Assembly (NCBI GenBank): GCA_016711485.1
Contig: JADJSX010000021.1
Span: forward strand, 1 to 48,058
Origin: Leptospiraceae bacterium
Lineage (GTDB): Bacteria > Spirochaetota > Leptospiria > Leptospirales > Leptospiraceae
Direction of reading: 5' to 3'
DNA: 48,058 nt
Part shown: positions 10,299-19,910 of the stretch, in pieces
Position numbering within the stretch: position 1 is the stretch's first letter
How the letters are laid out: each line of letters begins with the position of its first letter
The notes under the pieces: model-generated
What the model saw: the letters and a program-made list of their open reading frames with translations, nothing else
Told to the model about the DNA's origin: nothing
Databases searched by the model: none
Made by a program: the position numbers and the translations under genes

Positions 10299-11414
10299 TT
10301 GACTTATTTTATTCGTTTTATTTTAATCTTGTGTTTGTTTAATTATTGCGAGGGTAGTGGTAAAAAAGTAATTAAAGAAGAAGTTAGCACGCCTGATATT
10401 TCACCAAAAACTATATTGGAATTATCAAATTTCAATAATGAAATATTAATTTCTATAGCTTCAAAATTGAGATGTAGGAAAAGCCCTGAGACAAATTCAG
10501 CAATTATAAGAGAATTTGGATATGCGTCATTACTTGATTCAATTGGTAGAAATAATAAAAAAATAACAATAGAAGGCAAGAATGATTATTGGTATTACTT
10601 AGAACGAGATGATTGTTGGGTCTTTGGTGGTTTTACAATAAAAACTGGGAGTAAGGAAAACCCGACACTCTTTAATACTGATGTTTTGGTTGCCCCCGTG
10701 AGGCAAGCGTGTGGAGGACATTCTTGTTTTCCAGCAGTAGGAGAAGTGACTATTATTGGAAAATATTTTATAACATCAGTCGCTTTTCAAGATTACTGTG
10801 ACATTATGCCAGGAAATATATGTTCGGGGGAACTTATTGGCTATGCAAAAGTCACAAAAGATAAAATCGAATTAAATAATACAATCGAAATCGGAACATT
10901 TGATGAAAAAGGAAATTGGCTTGGTAAAATACAAGGTTATAGAGACAATTATACATTTAGGGGTTCCACTAGTTTTGTAGCAGTTAAAAATAATGGAGTC
11001 TACACTGAATACTTCGCAGATCCTAACTATAGCACTCTACCTAAAGAAGAAGTACAAAAAGAATGTGAAAAAATGGAAGATATTTGTGCTCGATATTACA
11101 TACCTACACCCTATAAAGTTTTCGAAGATGAAAAAAGTCGTGGTAATGGAAAATGGAGCCGATACCAAGGAAGACTGAATTGGAATGCTGCGACTGAAAA
11201 ATGTCAAAATTTGAAAATGAAATTGCCTACTACTGAACAAATTAAAAGAGCATTAGAAGGTAACGAGATTGATTCTTGGTTTAGAGATGGCAAGCAATAT
11301 TGGACTTTGAATGAAGAACAAAACAATGAGGCAAAGAGATTTAATTTAACTTTTAAGAAGTCCTACTCAGAATCAAAAAAAGATGAGAGTGGAGTTCGAT
11401 GTATTAAAAAATAA
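10299..11414 (+). CDS. Lipoprotein with SH3-like and DUF1566/Lcl-like domains
   Basis: A 371-residue predicted lipoprotein: hydrophobic signal and lipobox LFNYC with Cys at residue 17. An SH3-like segment follows (about 48-105: ISIASKLRCRKSPETNSAII...). The last 80 residues resemble the DUF1566/Lcl C-terminal domain common in leptospiral lipoproteins (RLNWNAATEKCQNLKMKLPT, then YWTLNEEQ, ending SGVRCIKK). The start is a TTG at 10299, eight bases after AGGGGGT, and no better ATG lies upstream in frame. It is the only gene of its cassette, whose ends (GTTAGGCGGTATTTGCA / TGCAAACACCGCCTAAC) are inverted repeats. It is expected to sit on the cell envelope. Function is not known. Confidence 0.8.
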   Translation: MTYFIRFILILCLFNYCEGSGKKVIKEEVSTPDISPKTILELSNFNNEILISIASKLRCRKSPETNSAIIREFGYASLLDSIGRNNKKITIEGKNDYWYYLERDDCWVFGGFTIKTGSKENPTLFNTDVLVAPVRQACGGHSCFPAVGEVTIIGKYFITSVAFQDYCDIMPGNICSGELIGYAKVTKDKIELNNTIEIGTFDEKGNWLGKIQGYRDNYTFRGSTSFVAVKNNGVYTEYFADPNYSTLPKEEVQKECEKMEDICARYYIPTPYKVFEDEKSRGNGKWSRYQGRLNWNAATEKCQNLKMKLPTTEQIKRALEGNEIDSWFRDGKQYWTLNEEQNNEAKRFNLTFKKSYSESKKDESGVRCIKK

Positions 11415-11472
11415 TTTTGGATTATTTTTTATTAAATGTATAAAGCTGATAAATTCATTAAATGCAAACACC

Positions 11473-11773
11473 GCCTAACTGCGAGTATCCGCTAAGAGAG
11501 TGAACTATGTTCGGATGCTGTTCACTCTCTTGCTCCGAGCCAGCTTGGTTGTGGTTGTTGGACTTTGTAGTTATTTTGTCAGACTAATGCAAGTTGCGCG
11601 CCTTCGTTTCAGGCACAAAACTTGCGGAAGAAAAGAGCAAGTTTATGTACCTTTCACTCAGTCACGCAACTTGCTAGTTGTTGTTGGTTCGGAGACATTG
11701 AGAAAATGGAAAGAAAAATGCTTGGGGCATTTTCTTCCCATTTTCTCAACGTCGGATACTCTTAACGTTAGGT
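11473..11773 (+). repeat. Long attC-like site 9 (covarying inner stem)
   Basis: R'' GCCTAAC, R' GTTAGGT. Arm 1 AAGAGAGTGAAC type. The inner second-arm helix is GCAAGTTGCG/CGCAACTTGC, whereas other sites have GCAAGTCC/GGACTTGC, a compensatory replacement. Arm 3 beta type. Confidence 0.9.
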
Positions 11774-11877
11774 GACATTTTTTTGCAATTTATTAAAGCA
11801 CTCAAAAAATTGGTGATTTAAATACCCGCAACCTCTGTGTCTCAGGCAAATTTATATTTAATTAAAAAGGAAAATTT

Positions 11878-13896
11878 ATGATAATCAAATCAATATCAAT
11901 AAAAAATTTTAAAACATTTGATACTAATGGAATTACTATTACTTTCAATGATATGACAGCATTAGTCGGAGAAAATAGTTCTGGAAAATCAAATGTTTTA
12001 GAAGCATTAGATATTTTCTTCAATTACTCTAAAGGCAAAATCAAAAAAGAAAGTTTTCACCATGAAGATATATCTAATGCTATAGAAATAGAAATTATTT
12101 TTTATAAATTGAGCAAAGATGAAAAGGAAAAATTTAATTTGCATCTTGGTGATGATAATGAATCACTTACTATTACACAGATAATTTCTAATCAGACAGA
12201 AGAGCAAGATGATGATTCTGAAAATTCAGAAACTCAGGAATCCGTAACAGACTTAAACCTCGTTGAATCAAAGCATGGCACCAAGTGGTCCGTTCCAGAA
12301 GAATATGAATGGCTAAATTGTTTAGACAAACCGCCCGCTAAAACAAAATTAGCCGCTTGGTGGAGGACAAATTTAAAAATTGGTGACTTAGATATAAAAT
12401 CTTTTTTCCAAGGAGGAATGCCATCGCAAGAAGAATATCAAACTCAAATAAGAATGCTATGGGATGATGGAAAATTACCTAGGAAAAAATTTATAGGAGA
12501 TTCCAAAGTTCTTGGCTTTTCTGGGATACTTAAAGGAAATTTGCCTAAATATTTTTATATCCCTGCACTTAAAAACATTAATGACGATTTAAAGGTAAGT
12601 AAAACATCTCCCTTTGGAACTATCATTTCTTATCTAACGAATGAAATAGGAAAAGAAGTAAAGGAAGAATTAGAAAATAAAACAAAATTATTCATAAAGG
12701 AGGTAATTTCAAAAATTGATTTCGTAGATGGTAAATCAAAAATTGAAGAAATAAATCGTGATTTAAACGAAAACATTGGCATAGGTATAGATTGCGAATT
12801 AAACTTGCAGTTCACTCCTCCTAAGATTGATGACTTAATATTACCTAAATTATTTGGAAATGATGGATTCAATTCAGAGCTTATTCATAAAGGACACGGT
12901 ATGCAACGCTTAGCAATCTTTGCTTTACTCAGAACTTACCACCAATATAAAAATAAAGCTGGAGTTTCTAATAATTTTATAATTGGGATTGAAGAGCCGG
13001 AAATATATTTACACCCACCATTAAAAAGAGCAACGTATAGTTTTTTACGAACATTATCAGAATCAGGAACGCAAATACTTTATACAACACACGATAGTTA
13101 TTTTTTGAAAGTTGAAACATTTGAAGAAATAAGAATTTTTAGAAAGGAAAAATATAAATCTCCATCTGATACTCGCATTAAAACAGAAATTAATCAATTT
13201 TCAATTTATGAACTAATTGAATTTTATAAGAAAAAATACAATATTAAAAATATCAGTGAATTAAGTTTAAAACATAGGTTTTACCATATTTGTGATGAGT
13301 CAAAAAATGAAGGCTTTTTCTCGAAAAAAGTCATACTGATAGAAGGCGAAACAGAGAAATACGCGTTGCCTATATACTTTAAAAATAAAGGTTTCGATTT
13401 AGATTTAAATAAAATTTCGATAATTTCCGCAGGTTCAGTTGATACAATATCTTATTTACTTGTTATGTTCAATGAATTCAAAATCCCGTGCTATGTTATC
13501 TTTGATGGCGATAAACCAGAATATGATTTAAAAAATGTTCCGGAAGAAAAGAAAGAAGACTTAAAAAATAAATCAAACCGCAATAAAGAATTGTTTTCAT
13601 TCACAGGACTTCCTATTACACAAACAGAACTTTTTTTCCCGCAAACAACTATTACGGAAAATGTGGCAGTTTGGGAAACTGATTTTGAAACAGAATTTCA
13701 TAAAAATTTAAAGGAATATTCTGCAATTAAGGGGGAAGCGAAAAAAATGTATGGTAGTGATAGTAAACCCTTGACAGGTAGATTTTTTGCAGAGAAAATT
13801 TGCAATGACTACCCAAAATTAGTCAATCTACATATAGACACGTTGATTGAAAATATTAAAAAATGTGAATGGAAACAGTATATAGTAAAAAAATAA
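11878..13896 (+). CDS. OLD-family ATP-dependent nuclease
   Basis: A 672-residue protein with an SMC/RecF-type ATPase head and a Toprim nuclease domain, the OLD (overcoming lysogenization defect) layout. Walker A is GENSSGKS at 31-38 and the ABC-like signature is in HKGHGMQRLAIFALLRTY. Walker B is IGIEEPEIYLHPP at about 369-381, followed by a conserved TTHD. The Toprim domain begins VILIEGETEKYALP (catalytic Glu about 489), with FDGDK near 542-546. The family is known for DNA nicking or cleavage and anti-phage roles. No UvrD-like (GajB) partner sits in the cassette, so it looks like a stand-alone class 1 OLD protein. AAAAAGGAAAATTT precedes the ATG. Cassette ends are GTTAGGTGACATTTTTTTGC and GCAAAAAAACGTCACCTAAC. 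Confidence 0.9.
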   Translation: MIIKSISIKNFKTFDTNGITITFNDMTALVGENSSGKSNVLEALDIFFNYSKGKIKKESFHHEDISNAIEIEIIFYKLSKDEKEKFNLHLGDDNESLTITQIISNQTEEQDDDSENSETQESVTDLNLVESKHGTKWSVPEEYEWLNCLDKPPAKTKLAAWWRTNLKIGDLDIKSFFQGGMPSQEEYQTQIRMLWDDGKLPRKKFIGDSKVLGFSGILKGNLPKYFYIPALKNINDDLKVSKTSPFGTIISYLTNEIGKEVKEELENKTKLFIKEVISKIDFVDGKSKIEEINRDLNENIGIGIDCELNLQFTPPKIDDLILPKLFGNDGFNSELIHKGHGMQRLAIFALLRTYHQYKNKAGVSNNFIIGIEEPEIYLHPPLKRATYSFLRTLSESGTQILYTTHDSYFLKVETFEEIRIFRKEKYKSPSDTRIKTEINQFSIYELIEFYKKKYNIKNISELSLKHRFYHICDESKNEGFFSKKVILIEGETEKYALPIYFKNKGFDLDLNKISIISAGSVDTISYLLVMFNEFKIPCYVIFDGDKPEYDLKNVPEEKKEDLKNKSNRNKELFSFTGLPITQTELFFPQTTITENVAVWETDFETEFHKNLKEYSAIKGEAKKMYGSDSKPLTGRFFAEKICNDYPKLVNLHIDTLIENIKKCEWKQYIVKK

Positions 13897-13988
13897 AATT
13901 GAAAAATAAATAAACCTTCGACATCTGTATCTAAGGTTAGCATAAAAAGTATGAACGAACTTTTTAGTAGTAGAAGCAAAAAAACGTC

Positions 13989-14122
13989 ACCTAACACATT
14001 CAGTTTCTAAACGCAATAGACTTACGAGAGCCGAATTAGGGAAAGCGGCTAAGAAGTATTAACCGGAATAAATCCGAAGAAAAAATCTCAAAAAGTCTAT
14101 TGCGGTTAGAAATGAGTTGGAC
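13989..14122 (+). repeat. Short attC-like site 10 (type 2)
   Basis: A 134-bp site of conventional attC length, unlike the others: R'' ACCTAAC, long stem CTAAACGCAATAGACTT/AAGTCTATTGCGGTTAG, a variable centre, and R' GTTGGAC. It occurs twice in the window (also 36915-37049), both times directly left of the IS91-like unit, so it belongs to that unit and not to the preceding cassette. Confidence 0.85.
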
Positions 14123-14173
14123 GAAACCGCGTTGTAATGAGACTTTATGCGGGACTATGGGGATTCAAAGTGA

Positions 14174-15382
14174 CTAGGGAGGTCGGACTTGTTTTTGGAT
14201 GAGGCTAATGGATACGAAAGAGCCAATTTTACATACGCTACATAGGAGAATCTTTTTGATCATGGACGCAAGAATATCTTTCCATTCTTCCGGTGTAGAC
14301 TTCTGATTTAAAGAACGATTTAGTTTTTTAAGAAGTGACTTACATAATTCGAGAGAGTCTTTGCGAGATCGGTTTGCGATGATTCCGTAATGTCTGATTT
14401 TAACGAATCCTAATGGAAGGATATGCATAAGAAACCTGCGAATAAACTCTACACATGGTAGAGTCATTGTTTTGAGTTTGTCATTATCCGCATAATCTTT
14501 GTATCTGAATGTTACGGTATTGTTTGTGATTTCTAATATTCTCTGGTTACTGATTGCTATCCTGTGTGTATAACGTCCGAGGTATTTAATTACGGAGTCG
14601 GGATTTTCAAAAGGTTGTTTTGTATATACGATCCATTTTTTAGAATAGAGGTTTGTTAAAAATCTTTGAAAGTGTGATGGATCATTTAATTCTTCACAAC
14701 TTTTGGGAATAGTAAGATAACTTCCATGATAGTATTTTTTTAAATGAAATAAAAATAATCTCTGAAATAGTTTTGATAGAACGGGAATCGGCAGAAAGAA
14801 TTTATCTCTTGAATCGATCCATTTGCCTTTATCCGCAGAAATTCCACCTCCTGTGATTAGAACATGAATATGTGGATGATAAGATAAAGTCTGTCCCCAA
14901 GTATGTAGAATAGATAAAAAACCAGGAATACAATTTAGATACTTTTTATTCTTACTTACCTTTCTTAAAGTATCCGAGACAGTTTTAAATAAAAGAGAAT
15001 AGAATATTTTTTTGTTATTTAATATGAGTGAGTTTAATTCACTGGGAAGAGTAAATACGACATGAAAATATTTCACAGGTAAAATATTCTTATTCTCTTT
15101 AACTAACCATTTCTCTTTTCTCAAAAACTGACATTTGGGACAATGCCGATTTCGACAGGAATTGTAGGAATTCTTTTCGAATCCACAGTGACTACATTTA
15201 TCTACGTGACCACCTAGCGTCTCTGTTCTGCAATTCCTGATCGCATAATACGCTTTTACCTCGTTTCGAGTTAAGGAATTTCCATAGACAGAAAAGAATT
15301 CTTTTTCATTTTTTCGAAAAACTTCAGCTACTTCCAGTATCCTCTTTCTGACCAACATCTCTTCTTGTTGTGATGTTTCCAT
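14174..15382 (-). CDS. IS91-family HUH transposase
   Basis: A 402-residue rolling-circle transposase. The N-terminal zinc-binding region has CSHC (63-66) and C76, C81 and C84 in SCRNRHCPKC. The HUH metal motif is HPHIH at 169-173. Two candidate catalytic tyrosines lie in YLGRY (267 and 271), the Y2 arrangement expected of IS91/IS801/IS1294 enzymes, which nick one DNA strand and move through single-stranded or circular intermediates. The start (15382) follows GGGAGGT on the minus strand and overlaps the recombinase gene by 59 bp, so the two are co-expressed. Single-stranded DNA made by this enzyme would be a natural substrate for folded attC sites; that link is inference. Confidence 0.92.
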   Translation of the reverse strand: METSQQEEMLVRKRILEVAEVFRKNEKEFFSVYGNSLTRNEVKAYYAIRNCRTETLGGHVDKCSHCGFEKNSYNSCRNRHCPKCQFLRKEKWLVKENKNILPVKYFHVVFTLPSELNSLILNNKKIFYSLLFKTVSDTLRKVSKNKKYLNCIPGFLSILHTWGQTLSYHPHIHVLITGGGISADKGKWIDSRDKFFLPIPVLSKLFQRLFLFHLKKYYHGSYLTIPKSCEELNDPSHFQRFLTNLYSKKWIVYTKQPFENPDSVIKYLGRYTHRIAISNQRILEITNNTVTFRYKDYADNDKLKTMTLPCVEFIRRFLMHILPLGFVKIRHYGIIANRSRKDSLELCKSLLKKLNRSLNQKSTPEEWKDILASMIKKILLCSVCKIGSFVSISLIQKQVRPP

Positions 15383-16262
15383 TTGCCAGACCTCCCGTCT
15401 GTAAAGGATTGGTTAAAATATTGTAATCGTATGTATCTAAGGGACTCTTAATATTCATTAAATCGTATCGTCTGACATGTAAATAAATATATGTAGCCTG
15501 AGGAGAAAAATGTCCGAGTAGAAGTTGAATATGATGCATATTAACCCCTGCTTCAAGAAGATGTGTTGCAAAAGAGTGTCTTAGAGTATGGACAGAGGCA
15601 TTCTTTGTTATCCCCGCTTTAAAAAGAGCATCCTTAAATGCACGCTGTATTGAACGAACAGAAAAGCATTTCATCTTGTTTTTATCTCTTGCGTAAAATA
15701 GGTAATCGACAGGCTTATATTCTTGTATGTAATCTCGTAACAATTTCAAAGTAGTGGGAGACAATAGCGCATAACGATCTGTTCCACCTTTTCCATCTTT
15801 GACAAATATCTGCATTCTGTCTGGGTCTATTTGATTGACCTTTAACTTAGCTGCTTCACTGACTCGAAGTCCTGCTGAATAGATGAGAGTGAGTATAGTC
15901 TTGTGCTTTATATTCCAGGTTAAATTCAAAATAGCCTCCACTTCTGATTTACTTAACACAACCGGTTTACTCTTGGGACGTTTGTATTTAGCAATATCTT
16001 TCACAACCCATTCTGCATTAATCACATAGATGTAAAAAAATCGTATCGCACTATGGACAACATTCAATGTATTAGCGGATAATTGTTTATTAACTCTTAA
16101 ATGGTAAAGATAATTCTTTACTTCTTCTCGATTTATTTTATCTGGAGATTTTTTGTAATACTTTGCCAGATAATTTACATACGAAACGTAACTCTTTATC
16201 GTTTTTTCGCTCATGGTCTTGAGCTTTAATTCTCGAATCATTTTCTCTCTCAGCAGGCTCAT
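15324..16262 (-). CDS. Tyrosine recombinase (Xer/phage integrase family) of the IS91-like unit
   Basis: A 312-residue tyrosine recombinase. The N-terminal SAM-like domain covers about 1-90. Catalytic residues: Arg133 in GLRVSEAAKL, Lys158 in KDGKGGTDR, His225 and Arg228 in HTLRHSFATHLL, His251 in LLGHFSP, and Tyr260 in YIYLHV. I see no long insertion between the Lys region and the HxxR box like the one typical of integron integrases, so I do not call it IntI. ATG 16262 follows GGAGGAATTCC. Recombinases of this type often accompany IS91-like transposases. Because it is encoded inside an attC-bounded cassette, it is a candidate, untested, for acting on the sites here. Confidence 0.9.
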   Translation of the reverse strand: MSLLREKMIRELKLKTMSEKTIKSYVSYVNYLAKYYKKSPDKINREEVKNYLYHLRVNKQLSANTLNVVHSAIRFFYIYVINAEWVVKDIAKYKRPKSKPVVLSKSEVEAILNLTWNIKHKTILTLIYSAGLRVSEAAKLKVNQIDPDRMQIFVKDGKGGTDRYALLSPTTLKLLRDYIQEYKPVDYLFYARDKNKMKCFSVRSIQRAFKDALFKAGITKNASVHTLRHSFATHLLEAGVNMHHIQLLLGHFSPQATYIYLHVRRYDLMNIKSPLDTYDYNILTNPLQTGGLANGNITTRRDVGQKEDTGSS

Positions 16263-16423
16263 GGAATTCCTCCAAATTGTATTTGAGCCATGTATCTTAT
16301 TTTTGATTATAAGTACCAGAAATATATTTTGATAAGGTACATAATCCTAAATTAATTTTCTTTACATTCTTCCGTATCGTGGTTGCATTATATTTATCTC
16401 GACAACTACCGCAACGCGGTTTT

Positions 16424-16678
16424 GTTCAACTACGCGTATCTGCTGCGGTAACTCACTAGCTCGGATGACGTGAGTCACCTTGCTCCGAGTCTGACTTTAT
16501 AGTGTAGAAAGATTTTTTAGTTTTAAGTAGTATCCGCAAAAAATACGCCTTCGCTACAGTCACGGAAAATTGCAAGAAGGCGCAATTTCCGCGCCTTACG
16601 CTCAGTCATATTTTGTTGCATGTAATTGTAGACTCGGAGACATGCTAAGAAGCACGTCAGATATGCTTAACGTTAGTT
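16424..16678 (+). repeat. Long attC-like site 11 (most diverged, 255 bp)
   Basis: R'' GTTCAAC, R' GTTAGTT. Sequence differs widely yet the fold is kept: outer stem GCGTATCTG/CAGATATGC, arm 1 GGTAACTCAC/GTGAGTCACC, arm 2 CTCCGAGTC/GACTCGGAG, inner helix CGGAAAATTGC/GCAATTTCCG, and arm 3 cut to a 20-nt hairpin (GACATGC/GCACGTC). It is the best single witness that structure, not sequence, is selected. Confidence 0.9.
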
Positions 16679-16711
16679 GCCATTTCGGCAATTAAAAAGG
16701 AAGGAAATAAA

Positions 16712-17254
16712 ATGAATATAGGTGAAGAGGTTGTAGGTTCATATCTACAATATATTAAAAATTGTGAATTTATTCAAAAAAATTTATATACTCCCGATAT
16801 CCAAGGGGAAATTGATGTCGTTGGAATTGATGTAAATAAAAAGGTTATTTATGTATGTGAAGTCGCAATACATTTAATTACAGGTTTGCAGTATACAAAA
16901 GAAAAAAGACCAAATAATGTAAATAAGCTAATTGAAAAATTTTCAAAAGATATTGAATATACGAATAAGTATTTTAGTGATTATACCAAAATATTTATGT
17001 TTTGGTCCCCGATAGTAAAGAATCAATCGAGTGATTCAAAGTATAATCAGATGAATGACATACTTGAAATAAAAAATATTATAAAGCAAAAATACAAGGT
17101 GGAAGTTGAAGTAATAATAAACGAAAAATTTTTGGAATGTTTGAAGGAGTTGAGAGAATATGCTAAAACAGAAACAAAAGATATTAAATCGCCTATTATA
17201 AGATTGTATCAAATTGAAGAGTATACGAAAAAGCATATTGAAAAATTAAAATAA
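16712..17254 (+). CDS. Putative restriction-endonuclease-fold protein
   Basis: A 180-residue protein preceded by a strong AAGGAAGG site. The N-terminal third has IGEEVVGSYLQYI, then GEIDVVGIDVNKKVIYVCEV, a pattern that matches the E...D...(V/I)xxE core of PD-(D/E)XK nucleases. The usual Lys after the Glu is replaced (CEVAIHL), so it may be inactive or a diverged relative. The remainder is helical and Lys/Glu-rich. It is the first gene of a three-gene cassette, 90 bp or so before the BrnT/BrnA pair. Cassette ends are GTTAGTTGCCATTTCGGCA and TGCCGAAACAGCAACTAAC. The assignment is tentative. Confidence 0.55.
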   Translation: MNIGEEVVGSYLQYIKNCEFIQKNLYTPDIQGEIDVVGIDVNKKVIYVCEVAIHLITGLQYTKEKRPNNVNKLIEKFSKDIEYTNKYFSDYTKIFMFWSPIVKNQSSDSKYNQMNDILEIKNIIKQKYKVEVEVIINEKFLECLKELREYAKTETKDIKSPIIRLYQIEEYTKKHIEKLK

Positions 17255-17321
17255 AATTTCCAGTGAGAGATTGTCAAGTTCTAGAGTAAATAGCAAAATT
17301 ATAAACTCAGAGTTATTCTAT

Positions 17322-17350
17322 TTGACAATATAATTATTTTGTAATTATAT
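17322..17350 (+). promoter_or_regulatory. Possible brnTA promoter/operator
   Basis: TTGACA at 17322-17327 is followed by AT-rich sequence with a weak -10 candidate near 17345-17353. A 9-bp inverted repeat, ATATAATTA (17328-17336) and TAATTATAT (17342-17350), lies between. BrnA antitoxins repress their own operon, so this is a plausible operator. It would let the toxin pair be expressed independently of array transcription. Confidence 0.4.
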
Positions 17351-17357
17351 GATACTT

Positions 17358-17648
17358 ATGAACTTGAATTTCTCATGGGATAAAAATAAGAATACAATAA
17401 ATAAAAATAAACATAAAATTTCCTTTGAAGAAGCGGAAACTGCTTTTTACGATGAACGAGCAAAATTAATTCCAGACCCCGACCATTCTCAAAATGAAGA
17501 AAGATTTGTTTTACTTGGTATGAGTTTTAATTTGAATCTTTTAGTTGTTATTCATACATTTTTAGAAAAAGTCGGAGTAATCAGAATTATATCAGCTCGA
17601 AAAGCTACAAAAAAAGAAAGTAATAAATACAATAAAGGAGACGAATAA
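17358..17648 (+). CDS. brnT: BrnT-family toxin
   Basis: A 96-residue protein matching the BrnT family along its whole length: FSWDKNKNTINKNKHKISF at the N-terminus, then FEEAETAF, PDPDHSQNEERFVLLG, the strand LLVVIHT and the C-terminal VIRIISARKATKKE signature. BrnT is a RelE-like ribonuclease toxin neutralised by BrnA. I prefer ATG 17358, which begins at the conserved N-terminus, over ATG 17349. The gene ends 2 bp before brnA. Confidence 0.88.
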   Translation: MNLNFSWDKNKNTINKNKHKISFEEAETAFYDERAKLIPDPDHSQNEERFVLLGMSFNLNLLVVIHTFLEKVGVIRIISARKATKKESNKYNKGDE

Positions 17649-17650
17649 AT

Positions 17651-17860
17651 ATGAGAAAAGAATATGATTTTACTAACGCTAAAAAAAATCCCTATGCAAG
17701 TAAATTAAAAAAGCAAATTACTATTAGAATTGATGAAAATACAATTAAATATTTTAAAGAAGTAGCTGGGAATACCGGAATTTCTTATCAAAATCTTATT
17801 AATTTGTATTTATATGAATGTGCTACAAATAAAAAGAAATTAGAATTAAGATGGAATTAG
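17651..17860 (+). CDS. brnA: BrnA-family antitoxin
   Basis: A 69-residue antitoxin with a ribbon-helix-helix-like C-terminal half (KKQITIRIDENTIKYFKEVA, then GISYQNLINLYLYECA). It would bind BrnT and the operon operator. AAAGGAG lies just upstream, inside the end of brnT. The toxin-before-antitoxin order is normal for BrnT/BrnA. In an integron-like array such a pair may help stabilise neighbouring cassettes. Confidence 0.88.
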   Translation: MRKEYDFTNAKKNPYASKLKKQITIRIDENTIKYFKEVAGNTGISYQNLINLYLYECATNKKKLELRWN

Positions 17861-17881
17861 TCGGAGTCCTGCCGAAACAGC

Positions 17882-18179
17882 AACTAACTGCGAGTATCCA
17901 CTACGGAGGTGAACTATATTCGGAAGCTGTTCACCTCCTTGCTCCAAGCCGGTTTAACTGTGGCAGTTGAACTTTGTAGTAAATTTGTTGAACTCATGCA
18001 AGTCCCGTGCCTTCTTTCCGGTCACAAAACTTGCAAGAGAATAATGCAAGTTTTGCGCCCTACACTCAGTCACGGGACTTGCTAGTAATAGTTCGGCTTG
18101 GAGACATGACTTTGAAACTCAAAAGGTGCTACCGCACTTTCGAGTTTCAAAGTCACGTCGGATACTCTTAACGTTATGC
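17882..18179 (+). repeat. Long attC-like site 12
   Basis: R'' AACTAAC, R' GTTATGC. Arm 1 GGAGGTGAAC/GTTCACCTCC, arm 2 CTCCAAGCCGG type, arm 3 alpha type. Confidence 0.88.
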
Positions 18180-18900
18180 GCAATGCCTCGCTATATTTCA
18201 TTTAGTTAATCCAACAGATTGTAGAAGAATGGAAAAAGATTGTTTTTTATGGCTGGATTCGAAAAATAATGTGAAACGCAGGATTTACGATTGTTTTAAA
18301 TAAAATTGAAAGGAGTTCTGATTTTGGACTTTTATTATGAGAAATACAGATTAGAAATTTGAAAGACGTAGTAATTACTTTTAAGATGACGGAAATAGAT
18401 TTTGCAATATTGAAAAGGATTAGCTTTTAAATATAAGCTGGATAATAAGAATTATCCGAGACTCTTTTGGTATTTTAAGAACTGCTTTGTATCTTTAAGT
18501 TTAAAAATTAAATAAAAATATAAGAATAAAAATATTAAATATAAGCTGGATAATAAGAATTATCCGAAACTTTATTGGTATTTTAAGAATTACTATTAGA
18601 ATCAAAAAAGTTGCACTTTTGGTTTAAGTATGACTGAATAGAATTCTTCAATTGACTTTCTATTTATAAGTTTGCCCGCATAGAATTATGAAACATTTTT
18701 TGATTCTAAGCCTTCCTATTTATTTGTAGAAAGAAATTTTCAAGAATCGCATTAACTTAAAGTTTTTTTAGTTGAAGTTTTTTATCATAGGTAAACATAT
18801 AGTAAACGCGTGGACGGAAATTACTTGCTAGATTTTATCGAGTTACGAGTTTAGTTCTTGTCAGATTTTATCGGAGTTCATACGGCCAAAAGCGCATAAC
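18173..18900 (+). repeat. ORF-less repeated cassette, copy 7
   Basis: Full-length copy with two hairpin units. The 3' end is slightly altered (GAGTTCATACGGCCAAAAGCGCATAAC in place of GTCGTACGAGGCAAAGCGC), so its terminal repeat is imperfect. No gene seen. Confidence 0.85.
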
Positions 18901-19189
18901 TGCGAGTATCCACTTCGGAGACTGCACTATGTTCGGAAGCTGTTCACCCCTTGCTCCAAGCCGGCTTAGTTGTATTAGCCACACTTTTAGTATATTTGTT
19001 GAACTTACGCAAGTCCAGTGCCTTCATTCCGGTCACAAAACTTGCAAGAGAATAATGCAAGTTTTGCGCCCTACACTCAGTCACGGGACTTGCTAGTATA
19101 TGGTGGCTTGGAGACATGACTTTGAAACTCAAAAGGTGCTACCGCACTTTCGAGTTTCAAAGTCACGTCGGATACTCTTAACGTTATGC
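18894..19189 (+). repeat. Long attC-like site 13
   Basis: R'' GCATAAC, R' GTTATGC. Arm 1 is partly mispaired (GGAGACTGCAC against GTTCACCCC). Arm 3 alpha type. Confidence 0.83.
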
Positions 19190-19910
19190 GCAATGCCTCG
19201 CTATATTTCATTTAGTTAATCCAACAGATTGTAGAAGAATGGAAAAAGATTGTTTTTTATGGCTGGATTCGAAAAATAATGTGAAACGCAGGATTTACGA
19301 TTGTTCTAAATAAAATTGAAAGGAGTTCTGATTTTGGACTTTTATTATGAGAAATACAGATTAGAAATTTGAAAGACGTAGTAATTACTTTTAAGATGAC
19401 GGAAATAGATTTTGCAATATTGAAAAGGATTAGCTTTTAAATTTAAGCTGGATAATAAGAATTATCCGAGACTCTTTTGGTATTTTAAGAACTGCTTTGT
19501 ATCTTTAAGTTTAAAAATTAAATAAAAATATAAGAATAAAAATATTAAATATAAGCTGGATAATAAGAATTATCCGAAACTTTATTGGTATTTTAAGAAT
19601 TACTATTAGAATCAAACAAGTTGCACTTTTGGTTTAAGTATGACTGAATAGAATTCTTCAATTGACTTTCTATTTATAAGTTTGCCCGCATAGAATTATG
19701 AAACATTTTTTTGATTCTAAGCCTTCCTATTTATTTGTAGAAAGAAATTTTCAAGAATCGCATTAACTTAAAGTTTTTTTAGTTGAAGTTTTTTATCATA
19801 GGTAAACATATAGTAAACGCGTGGACGGAAATTACTTGCTAGATTTTATCGAGTTACGAGTTTAGTTCTTGTCAGATTTTATCGGAGTCGTACGAGGCAA
19901 AGCGCATAAC
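19183..19910 (+). repeat. ORF-less repeated cassette, copy 8
   Basis: Full-length copy directly following copy 7 with one attC-like site between them, so the pair looks like a tandem duplication. Terminal repeats match (GTTATGCGCAATGCCTCG / CGAGGCAAAGCGCATAAC). Confidence 0.85.

Larger units (their letters stand above)
13996..16430 (-). mobile_element. IS91-like unit with tyrosine recombinase and its own attC, copy 1
   Basis: A 2435-bp unit shared with 36922-39356: type-2 attC, then GTTGGACGAAACCGCGTTG, two minus-strand genes (transposase, tyrosine recombinase), then CAACGCGGTTTTGTTCAAC. Closing it into a circle at its AAC end would place GTTCAAC next to the type-2 attC, giving a complete cassette with a matched base stem. 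In the array it sits between the RYYYAAC core of one site and the body of a long site, as if inserted at the R'' box and not at the usual G|TT position. The two copies have different long sites on the right and different cassettes on the left, so this is the mobile unit. Confidence 0.75.

Noticed and set aside
15324..16262. Calling the tyrosine recombinase an integron integrase (IntI)
   Set aside because: It has the catalytic residues of all tyrosine recombinases but I see no IntI-type additional domain. It is overlapped with an IS91-like transposase gene in both copies, which points to a transposon-borne enzyme.
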